From: Ministeria vibrans ATCC 50519
Lineage: Eukaryota > Opisthokonta > Filasterea
Length of the DNA stretch: 42,125 nt
Assembly (NCBI GenBank): GCA_943704425.1
Contig: CALSCP010001345.1
Span: 100,245 to 142,369, forward strand
Direction of reading: 5' to 3'
Shown here: in pieces, positions 24,227-39,425 of the stretch
Numbering within the stretch: position 1 is the stretch's first letter
Layout: every line of letters begins with the position of its first letter
The notes under the pieces: generated by a model
The model's input: the letters and a program-made list of their open reading frames with translations, nothing else
What the model was told of the DNA's origin: nothing
Database searches by the model: none
Program-made: the position numbers and the translations under genes

Positions 24227-24536
24227 GGAGAGAGAGGGAGAGAGAGATGTGTGTAAATAGAAGTGGGTCATCATTCATCCAAATGTGGAAGAAGTTAAGT
24301 TATGGTCAACTCACCTTGTACAAGTCGTATTTGATGGCGGTATTCATGCGATAACCTTGTGTGGAGGTTCTCGCGTACTTTTTGTTGTAGGCGGCTGCTG
24401 GCATTTTGCGCTCCTCAATCCAGTACTTTTTGTGGAGGGCGAGAAATTCGTTTTTCAAGGTTCTTTCAGACCGGCGGGGCTTGAATCTCGAGTGCTCCAT
24501 TATTTCCATAGAGCCGTTTGATTGGTTGTCATTCAT
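19388..24536 (-). CDS. Dynamin-like large GTPase, nuclear SLIP-GC-like (~1646 aa)
   Basis: Exon 1 (24315-24536) encodes 74 residues starting MNDNQSNGSMEIMEHS and ends in AAG|GTGAGT. Exon 2 (19388-24106) adds 1572 residues. The GA-rich intron between them would otherwise give a false Leu/Ser-rich N-terminus. The G1 loop GENGAGKS is at about residues 300-307, a possible switch region STTRCPIAVR follows, and G3 is LVDAPGCND at about residue 659. The roughly 350-residue insert between G1 and G3 is far longer than in ordinary GTPases. Before the GTPase domain there is an Asp/Glu-rich and Thr-repeat segment. Basic clusters (AKKRKSR, and KKKKARV at the very C-terminus) look like nuclear localisation signals. 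Dynamin-like proteins couple GTP hydrolysis to oligomerisation; nuclear SLIP-GC-type members act in the nucleus. Family placement is by motif and layout only. Confidence 0.78.
23655..23740. repeat. In-frame Thr-repeat (GGT/GTGGTT) tract
   Basis: A GGT/TGG-rich stretch on the plus strand encodes, on the minus strand, a run of threonines broken by a few prolines in the GTPase N-terminal region. It is purely coding low complexity and keeps the frame. Confidence 0.85.
24107..24247. repeat. GA microsatellite filling the GTPase intron
   Basis: On the sense (minus) strand this is a (CT)n tract that runs up to the AG of the 3' splice site at 24107-24108, so the microsatellite itself forms the polypyrimidine tract. 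It contains two copies of a motif like CTATCACTTTGTTTCTTTCTCC (sense strand, 24141-24162 and about 24170-24192) that also occurs in introns of the CNBD gene. Confidence 0.9.
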
Positions 24537-25731
24537 TGTACGATCTCAACGGAAATCAAAATCGACCTGAGAAACAGTTTTTTGGTTGAGCCAACGAAAA
24601 GTTAGACCACTTTGCAAAAACAGACGATTCACAGAAGTGATGCCTGTGATGGAGTCGAATGAGTGTTCGATTGTCTATTTGACTTTGACACGTGACTTTG
24701 TCACTTGTGGGATAACGCAGTGAAGCAATGCGAGGTGGTGGGAGTGATGGGAGTGTGAAGTTTGCGTAAAAATGGAAGATGGATATGTAGAGTGTATTGT
24801 GTAATAAACTAATAGACACTATCAGCGGATGAATGACTTACAAGAGAGTGAAGAGAGTGGATGAAGAGAGAAGAAGAATAAAAGTGGTGAATTTAAAATT
24901 CAATTGTCGACTTTTATAGTTTTTCACATTGTCACATCGTCACATCATCACATCGTCACATCGTCACATCGTCACATCGTCACATCGTCACATCGTCACA
25001 TCGTCACAGCGTCACATCGTCACATCGTCACATCGTCACATCGTCACCAATCCTGTGTCATCTTTTGATGGGAGTACATGTTATTGATTTTTGAGTGGTA
25101 CATGGTGAAAGGAAAGGAAATGAGGTGCTCGTTGAGCGAGACCCCAAGTTTCTTTTCTGAATCGTTTCTTACATTTTCTTTCGTTTCAGTAATGTGAAGG
25201 GAGATGACGGTCGAGTCGCAACGTGTGAAGGACTTCAGGTGGATTGACGGAGCGTCAATGGGGAGTGTTGGATCGAAGCTGGGACGACGCGACGCGCAAT
25301 GGCAGGCAAAATTTTGCGTTTGTGTTCCGTATGTGTCAGCGTGTTCTTACCTTAGCTATCTACGGGTTGTACACAAATTCACTTTCACAGCTAGGAAATG
25401 CTTGGTGGAAAGTTGTAGCTGACAGGCTTGGAGGGATCTTAATTCTTGCGGGAATGTATCGTGCGTCTCGCGTAAGAAAAGAAGAGCCAGCTTCGAGCCA
25501 GCCTCAACAGTCCAATTTCTGCAGTTTGAATGCGCTTCAACAGCCGCACGCAGTCGCTACGTCTTGCTGATAGTTTCAGGGTGCACACCAATGTGCAGGA
25601 GCAGCGGGGCTTTTGATTTTGTGGTAATTGTTTATATATAAGGGCTGCAGCGAACTTGACTTGTGGTTTGGGTCCCAGTTCGCGATTGTGTTTGTATTCG
25701 CACGTATCAAAAACGAAAAAATTTCAATAGA
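24537..25731. other. Intergenic region with an 8-bp minisatellite and one weak open frame
   Basis: This region lies between the 5' end of the GTPase gene and the 3' end of the next minus-strand gene. The stretch to about 24900 is AT-rich, then comes the CACATCGT minisatellite. A plus-strand frame from about 25239 to 25570 reads like protein (QNFAFVFRMCQRVLTLAIYG, GGILILAGMYRASR) but has no ATG. It could only be the last exon of a gene whose first exon I cannot find, so I do not annotate it as a CDS. Confidence 0.5.
24924..25048. repeat. 8-bp minisatellite (CACATCGT)n, about 15 copies
   Basis: Tandem 8-bp units TCACATCG/CACATCGT run for about 120 bp with few changes (CATTGT at the start, one CATCAT, one CAGCGT). 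Eight is not a multiple of three and no reading frame uses it, so it is non-coding. Confidence 0.95.
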
Positions 25732-27061
25732 TTATTTTTGACTCAGAGCACTGTTGAACAAACTCTCACTCGTGGTCTGTTGCTGGTAACCGGCTAATCG
25801 CAACATGGCGGGCAGAGTTTCGTCGAGTTTCTTTACGAAACCGTAGGGTTTGTAGTTTTGCTCTGTGACATCGCTTTCCTGTAGCGGTTCGGTGTCGAGC
25901 GTTGTCGACGGCGTCTCGGAAGTGGAGGGATTCTGCTGCGCGGAGCAGTTGCGAATATTATTCCTCATGCTGCTCATCCGGCGCTCGTCCATGTCGTCGA
26001 AGATGTCGACCGTATTCTCGTCAGCCAAAACGGCTTCCCATATGGTTCCCCTTTTGTAGCTCTCGTACAAATCGTTCTTAAGGAGTTCGTCTTGCGTTTC
26101 GCTGGTGAGCGTGTCGCTTGACCCAGCATGCACACGTGGTGTGGTTGCAGTAGTTGTGTTGGTGGTGGTGGTTGAGGATGCGGGGGAGGGTGACGGGTCA
26201 TAGGTAGAAGTGCTCTCCAAGTCGACGCGCACCCGCACCGCACGTGTGTACTCTTCGCATTCCGAGTCGTCATCATCGTCCTGTGCACAGAATGAATAAA
26301 CAAAAGAATGATTCGGTGTTTTTTCACTTTTTTGCTTTAAATATACTCATAGCAGGGTCTTATATAAGTCTTATATTTGGTTTTTGCTCTATATTCTGTA
26401 ACTTTGTACCTCGCGAGCTCGTTTGCAATTGACTGAGCGGTTCTGTGGGTCGATTCCATCGCTGCGATTGGGCTTGCCAATGGGACTAGTCAATGACGCT
26501 GCCTCGGATGGAGCACCTGTGAATGAAGCGCCCAAATATAAAAATAAATAAAAGAGTGGAAATTATCATAGATAAAAACAAGATGAAAATACGTGGTGAT
26601 AATTACTCCATACCTTGGACTGACATGTATGGTGGTGATGTTGAAGCGGGAGCAAACTTCGTCGTCGGCGTGTTATCTCCAGGGAAGATAACAATCGACG
26701 TCTCTCGGGTGTTGAGGAGCTTGAAGGAGAATTTGTAAAGCGCCCCTGCAGCTGTCTTCTGCATCACTTTCAAAACTTTCTCGTTTGCTTCAACCAAGAT
26801 TGCACTCTTGCTCTTGTTTTCACCGAGAAGTTTTTCGATGCCCTCCGCCGGCTCGTGACCGTAACGGGAAAGGTGTTCTCGGTTCAGACGATGATTACCA
26901 GGCGACAGGCGGTCCAACACGGCGTTTTTAGGGAGACGTTGGCGAGTTTCTTTCAGCTCGCTAATTATCCCTTCGAGAAATGCGATGGTGGTGCACTCGA
27001 TCAAAGGACTCCCACGCTTCATTTGGACAAAGACTGTTTTGATCTCTTTAGTCTCTGGCAT
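25732..27061 (-). CDS. Uncharacterised protein with Ser/Thr-rich acidic C-terminal half (three exons)
   Basis: Exons 26614-27061, 26410-26516 and 25732-26280 join in frame (phases 1 and 0) to 367 residues. ATG 27061 (MPETKEIKTVFVQM) is chosen because it opens the frame in an A-rich context. The first 150 residues look like a folded domain (TTIAFLEGIISELKETRQR, EKVLKVMQKTAAGALYKFSF) that I do not recognise. The rest is low complexity: a basic CKRARE patch next to DDDDDSECEE, then a Ser/Thr/Pro stretch, then charged sequence with DIFDDMDERRMSSMRNNIRN. The basic-acidic boundary could be a nuclear localisation signal, but this is weak. All three exons have good GT/AG borders and no internal stops, which is the main reason to believe the gene. 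Function unknown. Confidence 0.68.
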
Positions 27062-27184
27062 TGTGGTGTTCTACACAGACGCGGAACAATTAAGTGTAAG
27101 TTAAAAAAAACTGAAGAAGAAGAATACAATTAAAAAAAACTGAAGGAAAAAACTGAATAAACTTTAAAAAAAACTGAATAAACT

Positions 27185-27216
<32 letters not shown>

Positions 27217-28623
27217 CCTGTCGGGTACATCGACACTTCATCGACACCAAGGGGTGTTGTTCAATTATATAAATGTTCCCACTCAAACTGCGACTTTGAA
27301 AAAAATTGGGATTTTTTTTGTGAGAGGGGTGACAAAGAGTTCTGTCGAGATGCTCGGGGTGCGTCGCAGCTTGCGACAAGACTTATTTCTTGCGAGGTCC
27401 GTTTTTTTAATCTCTTCTTTCGAAGGTAGAAGAAGAATTAGCAACTGTGAGACGGATTCTTTCGATCACAGAGTGGGAACATAATTCTTGGAATCCACGG
27501 CGGCGAGCGGCGGGCAGCAACATTGGCGGAAGAGGCGCGTTGTAACCCAGTGTATGATTTTTTTCGTTTTTGGCGCCAAACGGAGAAACGCATTTTCTCT
27601 CGGCAGAAGTGCTCTCAAACGCTTACATGAGGGGAAATGCTCCGACGAAGCGTTTGACAAAGTATTTCTTTTGCAAGAGCAGAAAAAACTGAAGAAGAAT
27701 AAGAAAATACTGATCACATTCACCTTTTCAATTGTGTTACTTATGACTCCACCCTAACGAGCGAATTTATATAATAAAAAAATCCCTGCCCCACCCTGCG
27801 CTATTGCAAACCTTGAAGTTCGAGACAAAATCGAGGAACCCTGCCATTAAGAGTTAAGACAGCAAGTCGACACTGGACTGGAGGGAGAGGAGTCAGAGGA
27901 GACCCTCTCGCTGTGTTCCTAGGTAGCGAAAAATGATTCTCGACGCGCTTCAAACGCGCTGGTGCAAAGTCAACATTTCTCGTCCAATCGCCATACAAGC
28001 AACCTGTCTGTGAAGGTATAATGCTACAAATTGTTGTGGCGACGTTTGAAAGGCATTTCGGAGAAGGTGTGCGAGGAGAGAGGGGTGAAACGCAAACGAG
28101 ACGTTTTCGTTCAATCCACTCGCTCCTGTGCAAATCTGCAAAGTACAGACGTTCCCTTCTCCCGTCAAAATAGGGGCTAGCTGCACCGGGTACTGGGTAT
28201 CTGATAGTAGGTCAAAGTAAGGTCAATGAGGGCGTTCTTTTCGACACTGAAAAACGACACTCACTGCTCGACCCGTTCAGAGATTCTCCTTTCCCAATTC
28301 CCACAGGGCATGTATCAATACGAATTTGATCGCTGTAGGACCGAGCAAAGAGCGATGAAGGGGCGAAAGTGAGTCGGGAAGTCGGCGGTGATGCAGCTGT
28401 CACTGGTATTGTCCTGTGGTTGTTTTCGATCGTTTCAAGCAACTCTTTGTCGAACAGTTTTCAAAAATCCACTTTTCGTCAATTTCGTCTGTGATATTGT
28501 ATTAATTCGATGTTTATATTTCATTCATTTATTTTCTTTTCTGATTGGTTTCAATAAGAAATAAACCCATGATTGTGCTGTACACAATGCCAAAACTGAA
28601 ACACGGCGATTTATTAACACCTT
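27062..28623. other. Long intergenic region without a supportable gene
   Basis: About 1.5 kb. Near 27100-27185 there are several imperfect copies of an AAAAAAACTGAA unit, followed by a run of about 31 T (27186-27216). From about 27480 to 28440 base composition is more balanced and there are open frames of up to 110 codons on both strands, but none begins or ends like a gene or shows a recognisable motif. The right end is AT-rich. Confidence 0.55.
27107..27216. repeat. AAAAAACTGAA-type repeats and poly-T tract
   Basis: Four or five imperfect copies of a unit around TAAAAAAAACTGAATAAACT are followed by a TGAG and then about 31 uninterrupted T. It lies just upstream of the 367-residue gene on the minus strand. 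Confidence 0.85.
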
Positions 28624-29655
28624 CGCGCTCACGGCGGTGGGTCTGCGGTGTTGTGACCGAGTGCGTCCACTACATACTGGTGAAGAACATAAAGATCAAG
28701 AGGCAGCTGAGCAGGAAAGCCCTCCAGCACGACACGAACACGACACCACCGTAGCAGATGTTCTTGTGCCTGATCGAGTGGAGGTTGTCGTATAGCGCGA
28801 CGGGTGCGCCAACAACCAGCGCAATGTCGCCTTGATGTGTATGTCGCGGTTCGCGTTACGCGCTCGACCTCGTCCTGCACCTCGCCAAGGGCCGCCAGAC
28901 GCCATCCTGTTTGCTGTGGTGTGGTGTCCGGTTGGCGAAGCACAACAGCGTACGGCGAAATGGTCAGATTGCCTTCCTCAACGTTGTTGATGGCGCGTCG
29001 GACCAAATCGAGACGCGTTTTATCTGCGTCGCGACACGAACAAAAGAACGACGAATCAGGGCACTGCTAATACCTACTGTCCGTGTGCGTACCAGTGGCA
29101 CGCTAGGGTGCTTCGCTGCCAGCCGCAGCCGACGCCATTGTGACTGGAGTGTTTTGTGTGTCGGAACAAAGATAAAACAAACAAAGTAAGACACAATAAT
29201 TATATAATCAAAAGCACAACTGACCTCGAGAGAGCGCAGTGTGTCCTTCTGATTGGTACGCCGGATTGAACACGATCGTCATGTAATACTTGGCGTCGGC
29301 CCATGGCTCCTCTTCGTCAGCAGTGTGTGTTGCGACTGTCTCATATCAAAGACGGAAAAAAACGAGACAAATGCAAAGTGTTCAGTGAGGAGAAAAGACA
29401 TTTGACAAACATTACTGTCGTCGCACGGATATGGTGGCTGAACAGTACAAATGGGCACTGTGTAGCCTGGCGACAGGCGTCGTTCGTCCAACGAGCTGCT
29501 ATCGACGGATTCCTAGAGAGTGTTTTGTGTCGAGCTTCAATTTCTTCTGTTCTTGTGAGAAGAACGCCGTTGAGTTTGCTTTCGAGGTGGAGACGGCACG
29601 GGAGAGACACTCCGGCTGAGACGCGTGGTCGTCCGTTGGCAACGACATGACTGGA
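28624..29655 (-). pseudogene. Decayed multi-exon copy B of an unrecognised gene family
   Basis: On the minus strand, protein-like segments follow each other but in shifting frames: SVDSSSLDERRLSPGYTVPI, then WADAKYYMTIVFNPAYQSEG, then WRRLRLAAKHPSVPLVRTRT, then DLVRRAINNVEEGNLTISPY and GWRLAALGEVQDEVERV, then GDIALVVGAPVALYDNLHSI and NICYGGVV, then EGFPAQLPLDLY and a TGA at the same place as in copy A. Some frame changes may be introns (GT and AG are present at 29413 and 29336), but at least two look like real frameshifts. One is an 11-bp extra segment near 28735 that copy A lacks. Bases 28624-28725 match copy A with one mismatch. I do not recognise the family. It could be intact if my splice reading is wrong. 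Confidence 0.45.
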
Positions 29656-29904
29656 GCAATGAAAATTCGCTGAAATTCACTGTTCACTGTGATGTAACTT
29701 TATCAATGATCACTCTGGGGAAGAGGTCTCATGAACTTTACTCGATGGGATATATGTATGTCTGTATGTCTGTGTGTTTGTGTGTCTTAGTGTCTGTCTC
29801 TCTCGGCTATTTACTCGTTGGTTTAGACTTTCTGCTTAGAGAGATCGTACTCAAAGACTCAATTCAGTCAATGTTTTGTTTTTCCTTTTTGGCTTTATAT
29901 CACC

Positions 29905-34691
<4,787 letters not shown>

Positions 34692-34832
34692 TTATCAGTA
34701 TGCTTTGTTTTCGATTCATTTTGCTTTCAACAATGAATACTGTTTTATCGTCCTGTTGCTTTTTGTTCCCTTTTCTCATTTAATAAAATTATTATTATTA
34801 AGTATTATTATTATTCAACCTTTCATCTTTAT
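34692..34832. terminator. Convergent 3' ends of CNBD and TIP30-like genes
   Basis: Only 141 bp separate the two stop codons. On the plus strand AATAAA occurs at about 34780, a plausible polyadenylation signal for the CNBD gene. On the minus strand the TIP30-like gene ends in TGAATAAAG, so its signal overlaps the stop codon. The two transcripts probably overlap at their 3' ends. Confidence 0.45.
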
Positions 34833-36285
<1,453 letters not shown>

Positions 36286-36648
36286 TAGTGATTAGTATTT
36301 AGTCAAGTCTGAACTCAGCAAAATTTTAATGATTATTTTCATGAGACTAGACTGCAACAGATTAATAATGCTTACCCGAGAGTCAAATTGTACATTAAGT
36401 CATAAGAAGGGTTAAATCAAAGAGAGTGAGAGAGAGAGGTAAATGACACAAAGACACATTATGTGAGTGTAAAAGTGTGCGTGAGTCATCATTCAATGAG
36501 TAGTGAGTCAACGAACGACCAATGAGGCGATGGCCACTCCAGCTCAAAACAAACGAAAAAAAATTCCAATAATAAATTAATATTATTAATAATTTTATTA
36601 TTTAATTTTTATTAATGATACAAAAAACATACAGATCTCGAGTGTCGT
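36286..36648. other. AT-rich spacer between TIP30-like and LURP-like genes
   Basis: Both neighbours are on the minus strand, so this holds the 5' flank of the TIP30-like gene and the 3' flank of the LURP-like gene. It contains short GAGAGA runs near 36422-36440 and an AATAAATTAATATTATTAATAATT palindromic AT stretch near 36570-36600. No gene seen. Confidence 0.6.
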
Positions 36649-37255
36649 TTACTTTTTGCGCTTTTGAGGGACACACAAGTGATCGATGGCAATGGCAATG
36701 AGCACAAAGAGAAGCGAGTCGTTGCCCTGGCCCACCTGCACGCCATACTCTTCGTCCTGCTCAACCTGCCAGTGCCTTCGCGACACCACCCCGACCAGCT
36801 CGCCAGAGCGGTTGCAGATGTGGTATTCCCGCTCGCTCAGCTGTCCGCTCATGGTGAATTCTTGTTTGCCGTTGGTCAGTCGTGCGACCGCAGATACACT
36901 CGTGCCTACACTTGGGTGCAAGGTGAGCCATGTTGGAACGTGAGGGGAAAGGGGTGCACTATTCCCATGCACTTGCTCGGTTACCGTGTCCCTTCACCAG
37001 CCCAAAGATGGAGTGCGGCTCTTTCTTGCCCGCCTCAAATATCTTCTCCCACTTGACCATAGAGCACAGCTCGTTGCCGCGCGCATCCTCCAGAGCGACC
37101 CTCTCCAGTTTGCTGAGCAGACCCTTTCTGCGCAATACAATGCGAATTTCAAGACTGTCGTGCTCATTCGTCAGCACCAGCGGGGCAGTGCCATGCACCA
37201 GAAGCCCCTGTCGAAGGGGAAGGCGCCAGACGGTGTGCCGGTGGGCAATGTAGCT

Positions 37256-37290
<35 letters not shown>

Positions 37291-37552
37291 TCAAAACAGG
37301 CGGAATTTGACGTGTGCCTTCGTACGGCGTATTTGGGTCGGGAACGAGCGAAAACCGTGTGTTGTGTTGGGCCACAGGTAGCGTGGTGGGTGCTGCGTCG
37401 GACTCCATGAGACGCAGAGCCCCAGCGGCGTCGAGAGCTCCGCGTTTCCGATGTTCCGTCGCCATGGTTGCCATCGACGGCGCCTCGTCGTAGTCGCCCT
37501 CGTCATCGACGCCCGTCCCCTGCCCTGTCAAGTCTAAATGGTCTGCATCCAT
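36649..37552 (-). CDS. LURP-one/phospholipid-scramblase-like protein (three exons)
   Basis: Exons 37326-37552, 36985-37253 and 36649-36905 join in frame to 250 residues. Met 37552 (MDADHLDL) is preferred; an upstream in-frame ATG at 37609 would add an AT-rich, hydrophobic leader that looks like 5' UTR. After a low-complexity N-terminus (about 1-70) the protein has the LOR (LURP-one-related, tubby-like beta barrel) pattern: HRHTVWRLPLRQGLLVHG, LERVALEDARGNELCSM, then ELVGVVSRRHW, a YGVQV strand, and the closing LFVLIAIAIDHL helix. In this superfamily a beta-barrel surrounds a hydrophobic central helix, and scramblase relatives bind membranes, but LOR functions are mostly unknown. The C-terminus is basic (QKRKK). 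Intron 1 is mostly a CT repeat on the sense strand, running up to the CAG. Confidence 0.85.
37256..37292. repeat. GA microsatellite at the 3' splice site of the LURP-like gene
   Basis: On the sense (minus) strand this is (CT)n ending in CAG at the acceptor, forming the polypyrimidine tract of intron 1 (37254-37325). Confidence 0.9.
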
Positions 37553-37888
37553 TTTGAGGGTGATGGATATGTAAAAAATTAAAAAAAATGTGGAAAAATT
37601 CAATGGCAAAGAGAGAATATCAAAAAAAAAAGATTATTGTGTCAGGTAGGTGAGTCATCTTGTCTGATGATTCGTATGTCAGACATTTAGTGAGAGATAT
37701 GGAATTGAGGATCACTGTTGTATCGGACATGTTAAGGTCATGAGACACAATAGGAATAATAGTACGTCTTTACTTTATGTTTGATGATTTCATGGGAATT
37801 TTATTGCGTGTCTGGTTCTGAAAGTTTCGTTTTACTCTTATAACTTATTGTCCTCTCGCATAATAATCTTGGTATAGGACTGATATTA
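37553..37888. other. Spacer between LURP-like and LRRC43-like genes
   Basis: AT-rich, with an A-run and no supportable open frame. It is the 5' flank of the LURP-like gene and the 3' flank of the LRRC43-like gene, both on the minus strand. Confidence 0.6.
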
Positions 37889-39373
37889 TTATGATAATAC
37901 AACGGACAAATCAGCAGTCACATTTGGAGGAAACTCAGCGGAGGATAATGATTGGTTGGAATCATCAGATAGTGTGGGAAACACCGTGAGCGACGCAATG
38001 CGAGTGAGATGAGCGGGCAATGCAACTGACTCCACAAATGCACCGTTCATCTTTTTCCCCTTTTTTCGTCGCTTTGATTTTTCCGATTCTTCCGCTGAGT
38101 CTTTTGAGTGGAGCGGATGAATAGTCAGAGTGTGTGTGCGATAAAGTGTGATGGGAATTCCATCGCTCAGTGCAATGTGAAGCGGACGAGCTGCACTGAA
38201 TGGGACAGAAAGCAGTGCGTTGAACGGAACACAGAATGTTTGTGTGTCACTCTGCTCCGTCTTTGACGCACTGTTCTTCTTCTTTGAGATCTTTTTTGGC
38301 TTAAGCAGCGCAGGAGGACCTTCGGGAGTGACAAGATGTACTTGAGGGGTTGGCACAGCGAGTGCGCCGTTGTAGAGAAAGAGATCGAGTGCGTATGAGA
38401 CAGTGATTGACGTGCGGTATTTGCTCCAGCCCATGGCAAGTGCGCGGCCCTTTACGAGAGATTGCAGACGCGCTGTGTGGAGGTCGGGATTACCGTCTGT
38501 GGTAGAGGTGCAGAGCGAGAGAGGGGTTGGAATGGAGGAGGAGTCGGGCTCGGTGATGGTGAGTTTGGAGAGGGAGACGGTGAGTGTCGCGTGTGGAGGG
38601 GAATGTTCTGTGTCAATATGGGACACGTTTTCTTCTGTTGTGATGCGGCAGTCGTCGAGAACTTGAAGGGAGAGTGGCGTGAGACGCAAAATGGTGCGTG
38701 AGCGGTAGCAGGGCCAGACCGAGAGAGGATTGCCGGCGAGTGAGAGGATCTTCAAGTTGGGAAGACAACCGAGGGCTTTGAGGGTCTCGTCGAGATTGTC
38801 GAGCTGGCACGACGAGGCGTCGAGCGAGACGAGCGTGTGCCAGCAGGGAGCACTGGGGGGCTCAAACTGCGTGGCGAGTGAGGTGATGGGACAAAAGGGC
38901 ACTCCCAAGTGTTTGAGGTTGGCGGTGGCGAGAGTGCGCAGGGCTGACAGGGGGTTCGCGCCGAGATGCAGACTCTCAAGCCGGGGCGGAAGGTCGTCGG
39001 CCTGCACGCTTGCAAGCTGGTTGCCGGCGAGCGACAGGTCTGTGGTGTTTTCAAGGGGAGCCAAGGAGTGGGTCGCGGCGAGAGAGCCAATGTTGCGATT
39101 GTGCAGTCTCAATTCTGCAAACGCTGCGAATAGCTCGTCGTGCGAAAAGGACTCGCCTTCATGCCATCGTCTGAGAAGATCGGGAAGAATGGGGCTCCAG
39201 GTGAGATCGAGCTCGTCGACGGGGAGTGCGTCTGAGTGTTCCTGTGAGAGAAACCACAAAAAAAAAAAAGGGGGGTTGCTAAGCAACCAGAATTGCTCAT
39301 TCAAAATGCGTACTACTGTGTTGTTTGGCGTGATTCCCGTTGTGCGGTGGAGGAGCGATAGAAGGGTGTCCAT
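37889..39373 (-). CDS. LRRC43-like leucine-rich-repeat protein (two exons)
   Basis: Exon 1 (39314-39373) encodes MDTLLSLLHRTTGITPNNTV; a 72-bp intron follows; exon 2 (37889-39241) completes 470 residues. The intron is a multiple of three with no stop, so unspliced RNA would read through and add 24 residues including a PPFFFLWF stretch; the good GTACGC donor and CTCTCACAG acceptor argue for splicing. Leucine-rich repeats (TTDLSLAGNQLASV, LESLHLGANPLSAL, LKILSLAGNPLSVWPCYR) are followed by a capping segment ending LQVLDD and then a C-terminal region with beta-rich and Lys-rich sequence. The order LVSLD, GNPL, P-x-YR and VLDD resembles vertebrate LRRC43, which is linked to cilia; this is a motif-level match. 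Its start lies 52 bp from the stop of the transporter gene upstream on the same strand. Confidence 0.75.
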   Translation of the reverse strand: MDTLLSLLHRTTGITPNNTVVRILNEQFWLLSNPPFFFLWFLSQEHSDALPVDELDLTWSPILPDLLRRWHEGESFSHDELFAAFAELRLHNRNIGSLAATHSLAPLENTTDLSLAGNQLASVQADDLPPRLESLHLGANPLSALRTLATANLKHLGVPFCPITSLATQFEPPSAPCWHTLVSLDASSCQLDNLDETLKALGCLPNLKILSLAGNPLSVWPCYRSRTILRLTPLSLQVLDDCRITTEENVSHIDTEHSPPHATLTVSLSKLTITEPDSSSIPTPLSLCTSTTDGNPDLHTARLQSLVKGRALAMGWSKYRTSITVSYALDLFLYNGALAVPTPQVHLVTPEGPPALLKPKKISKKKNSASKTEQSDTQTFCVPFNALLSVPFSAARPLHIALSDGIPITLYRTHTLTIHPLHSKDSAEESEKSKRRKKGKKMNGAFVESVALPAHLTRIASLTVFPTLSDDSNQSLSSAEFPPNVTADLSVVLS

Positions 39374-39425
39374 GAGGAATAAAAGATTGATTTCTAATAA
39401 ATTTTGTAATGAGATGGTAGAAACT

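Noticed and set aside
24107-24274. Leu/Ser-rich N-terminus that the long GTPase frame would have if started at ATG 24274
   Set aside because: It is the translation of an intronic GA/CT microsatellite. Exon 1 at 24315-24536 with a good donor gives a proper N-terminus.
24924-25048. CRISPR-like reading of the 8-bp tandem repeat
   Set aside because: There are no spacers; the units are directly tandem and the genome is eukaryotic.
27254-28442. Open frames of 60-110 codons on both strands
   Set aside because: No plausible start, splice context or motif; they fit chance frames in sequence of balanced composition.
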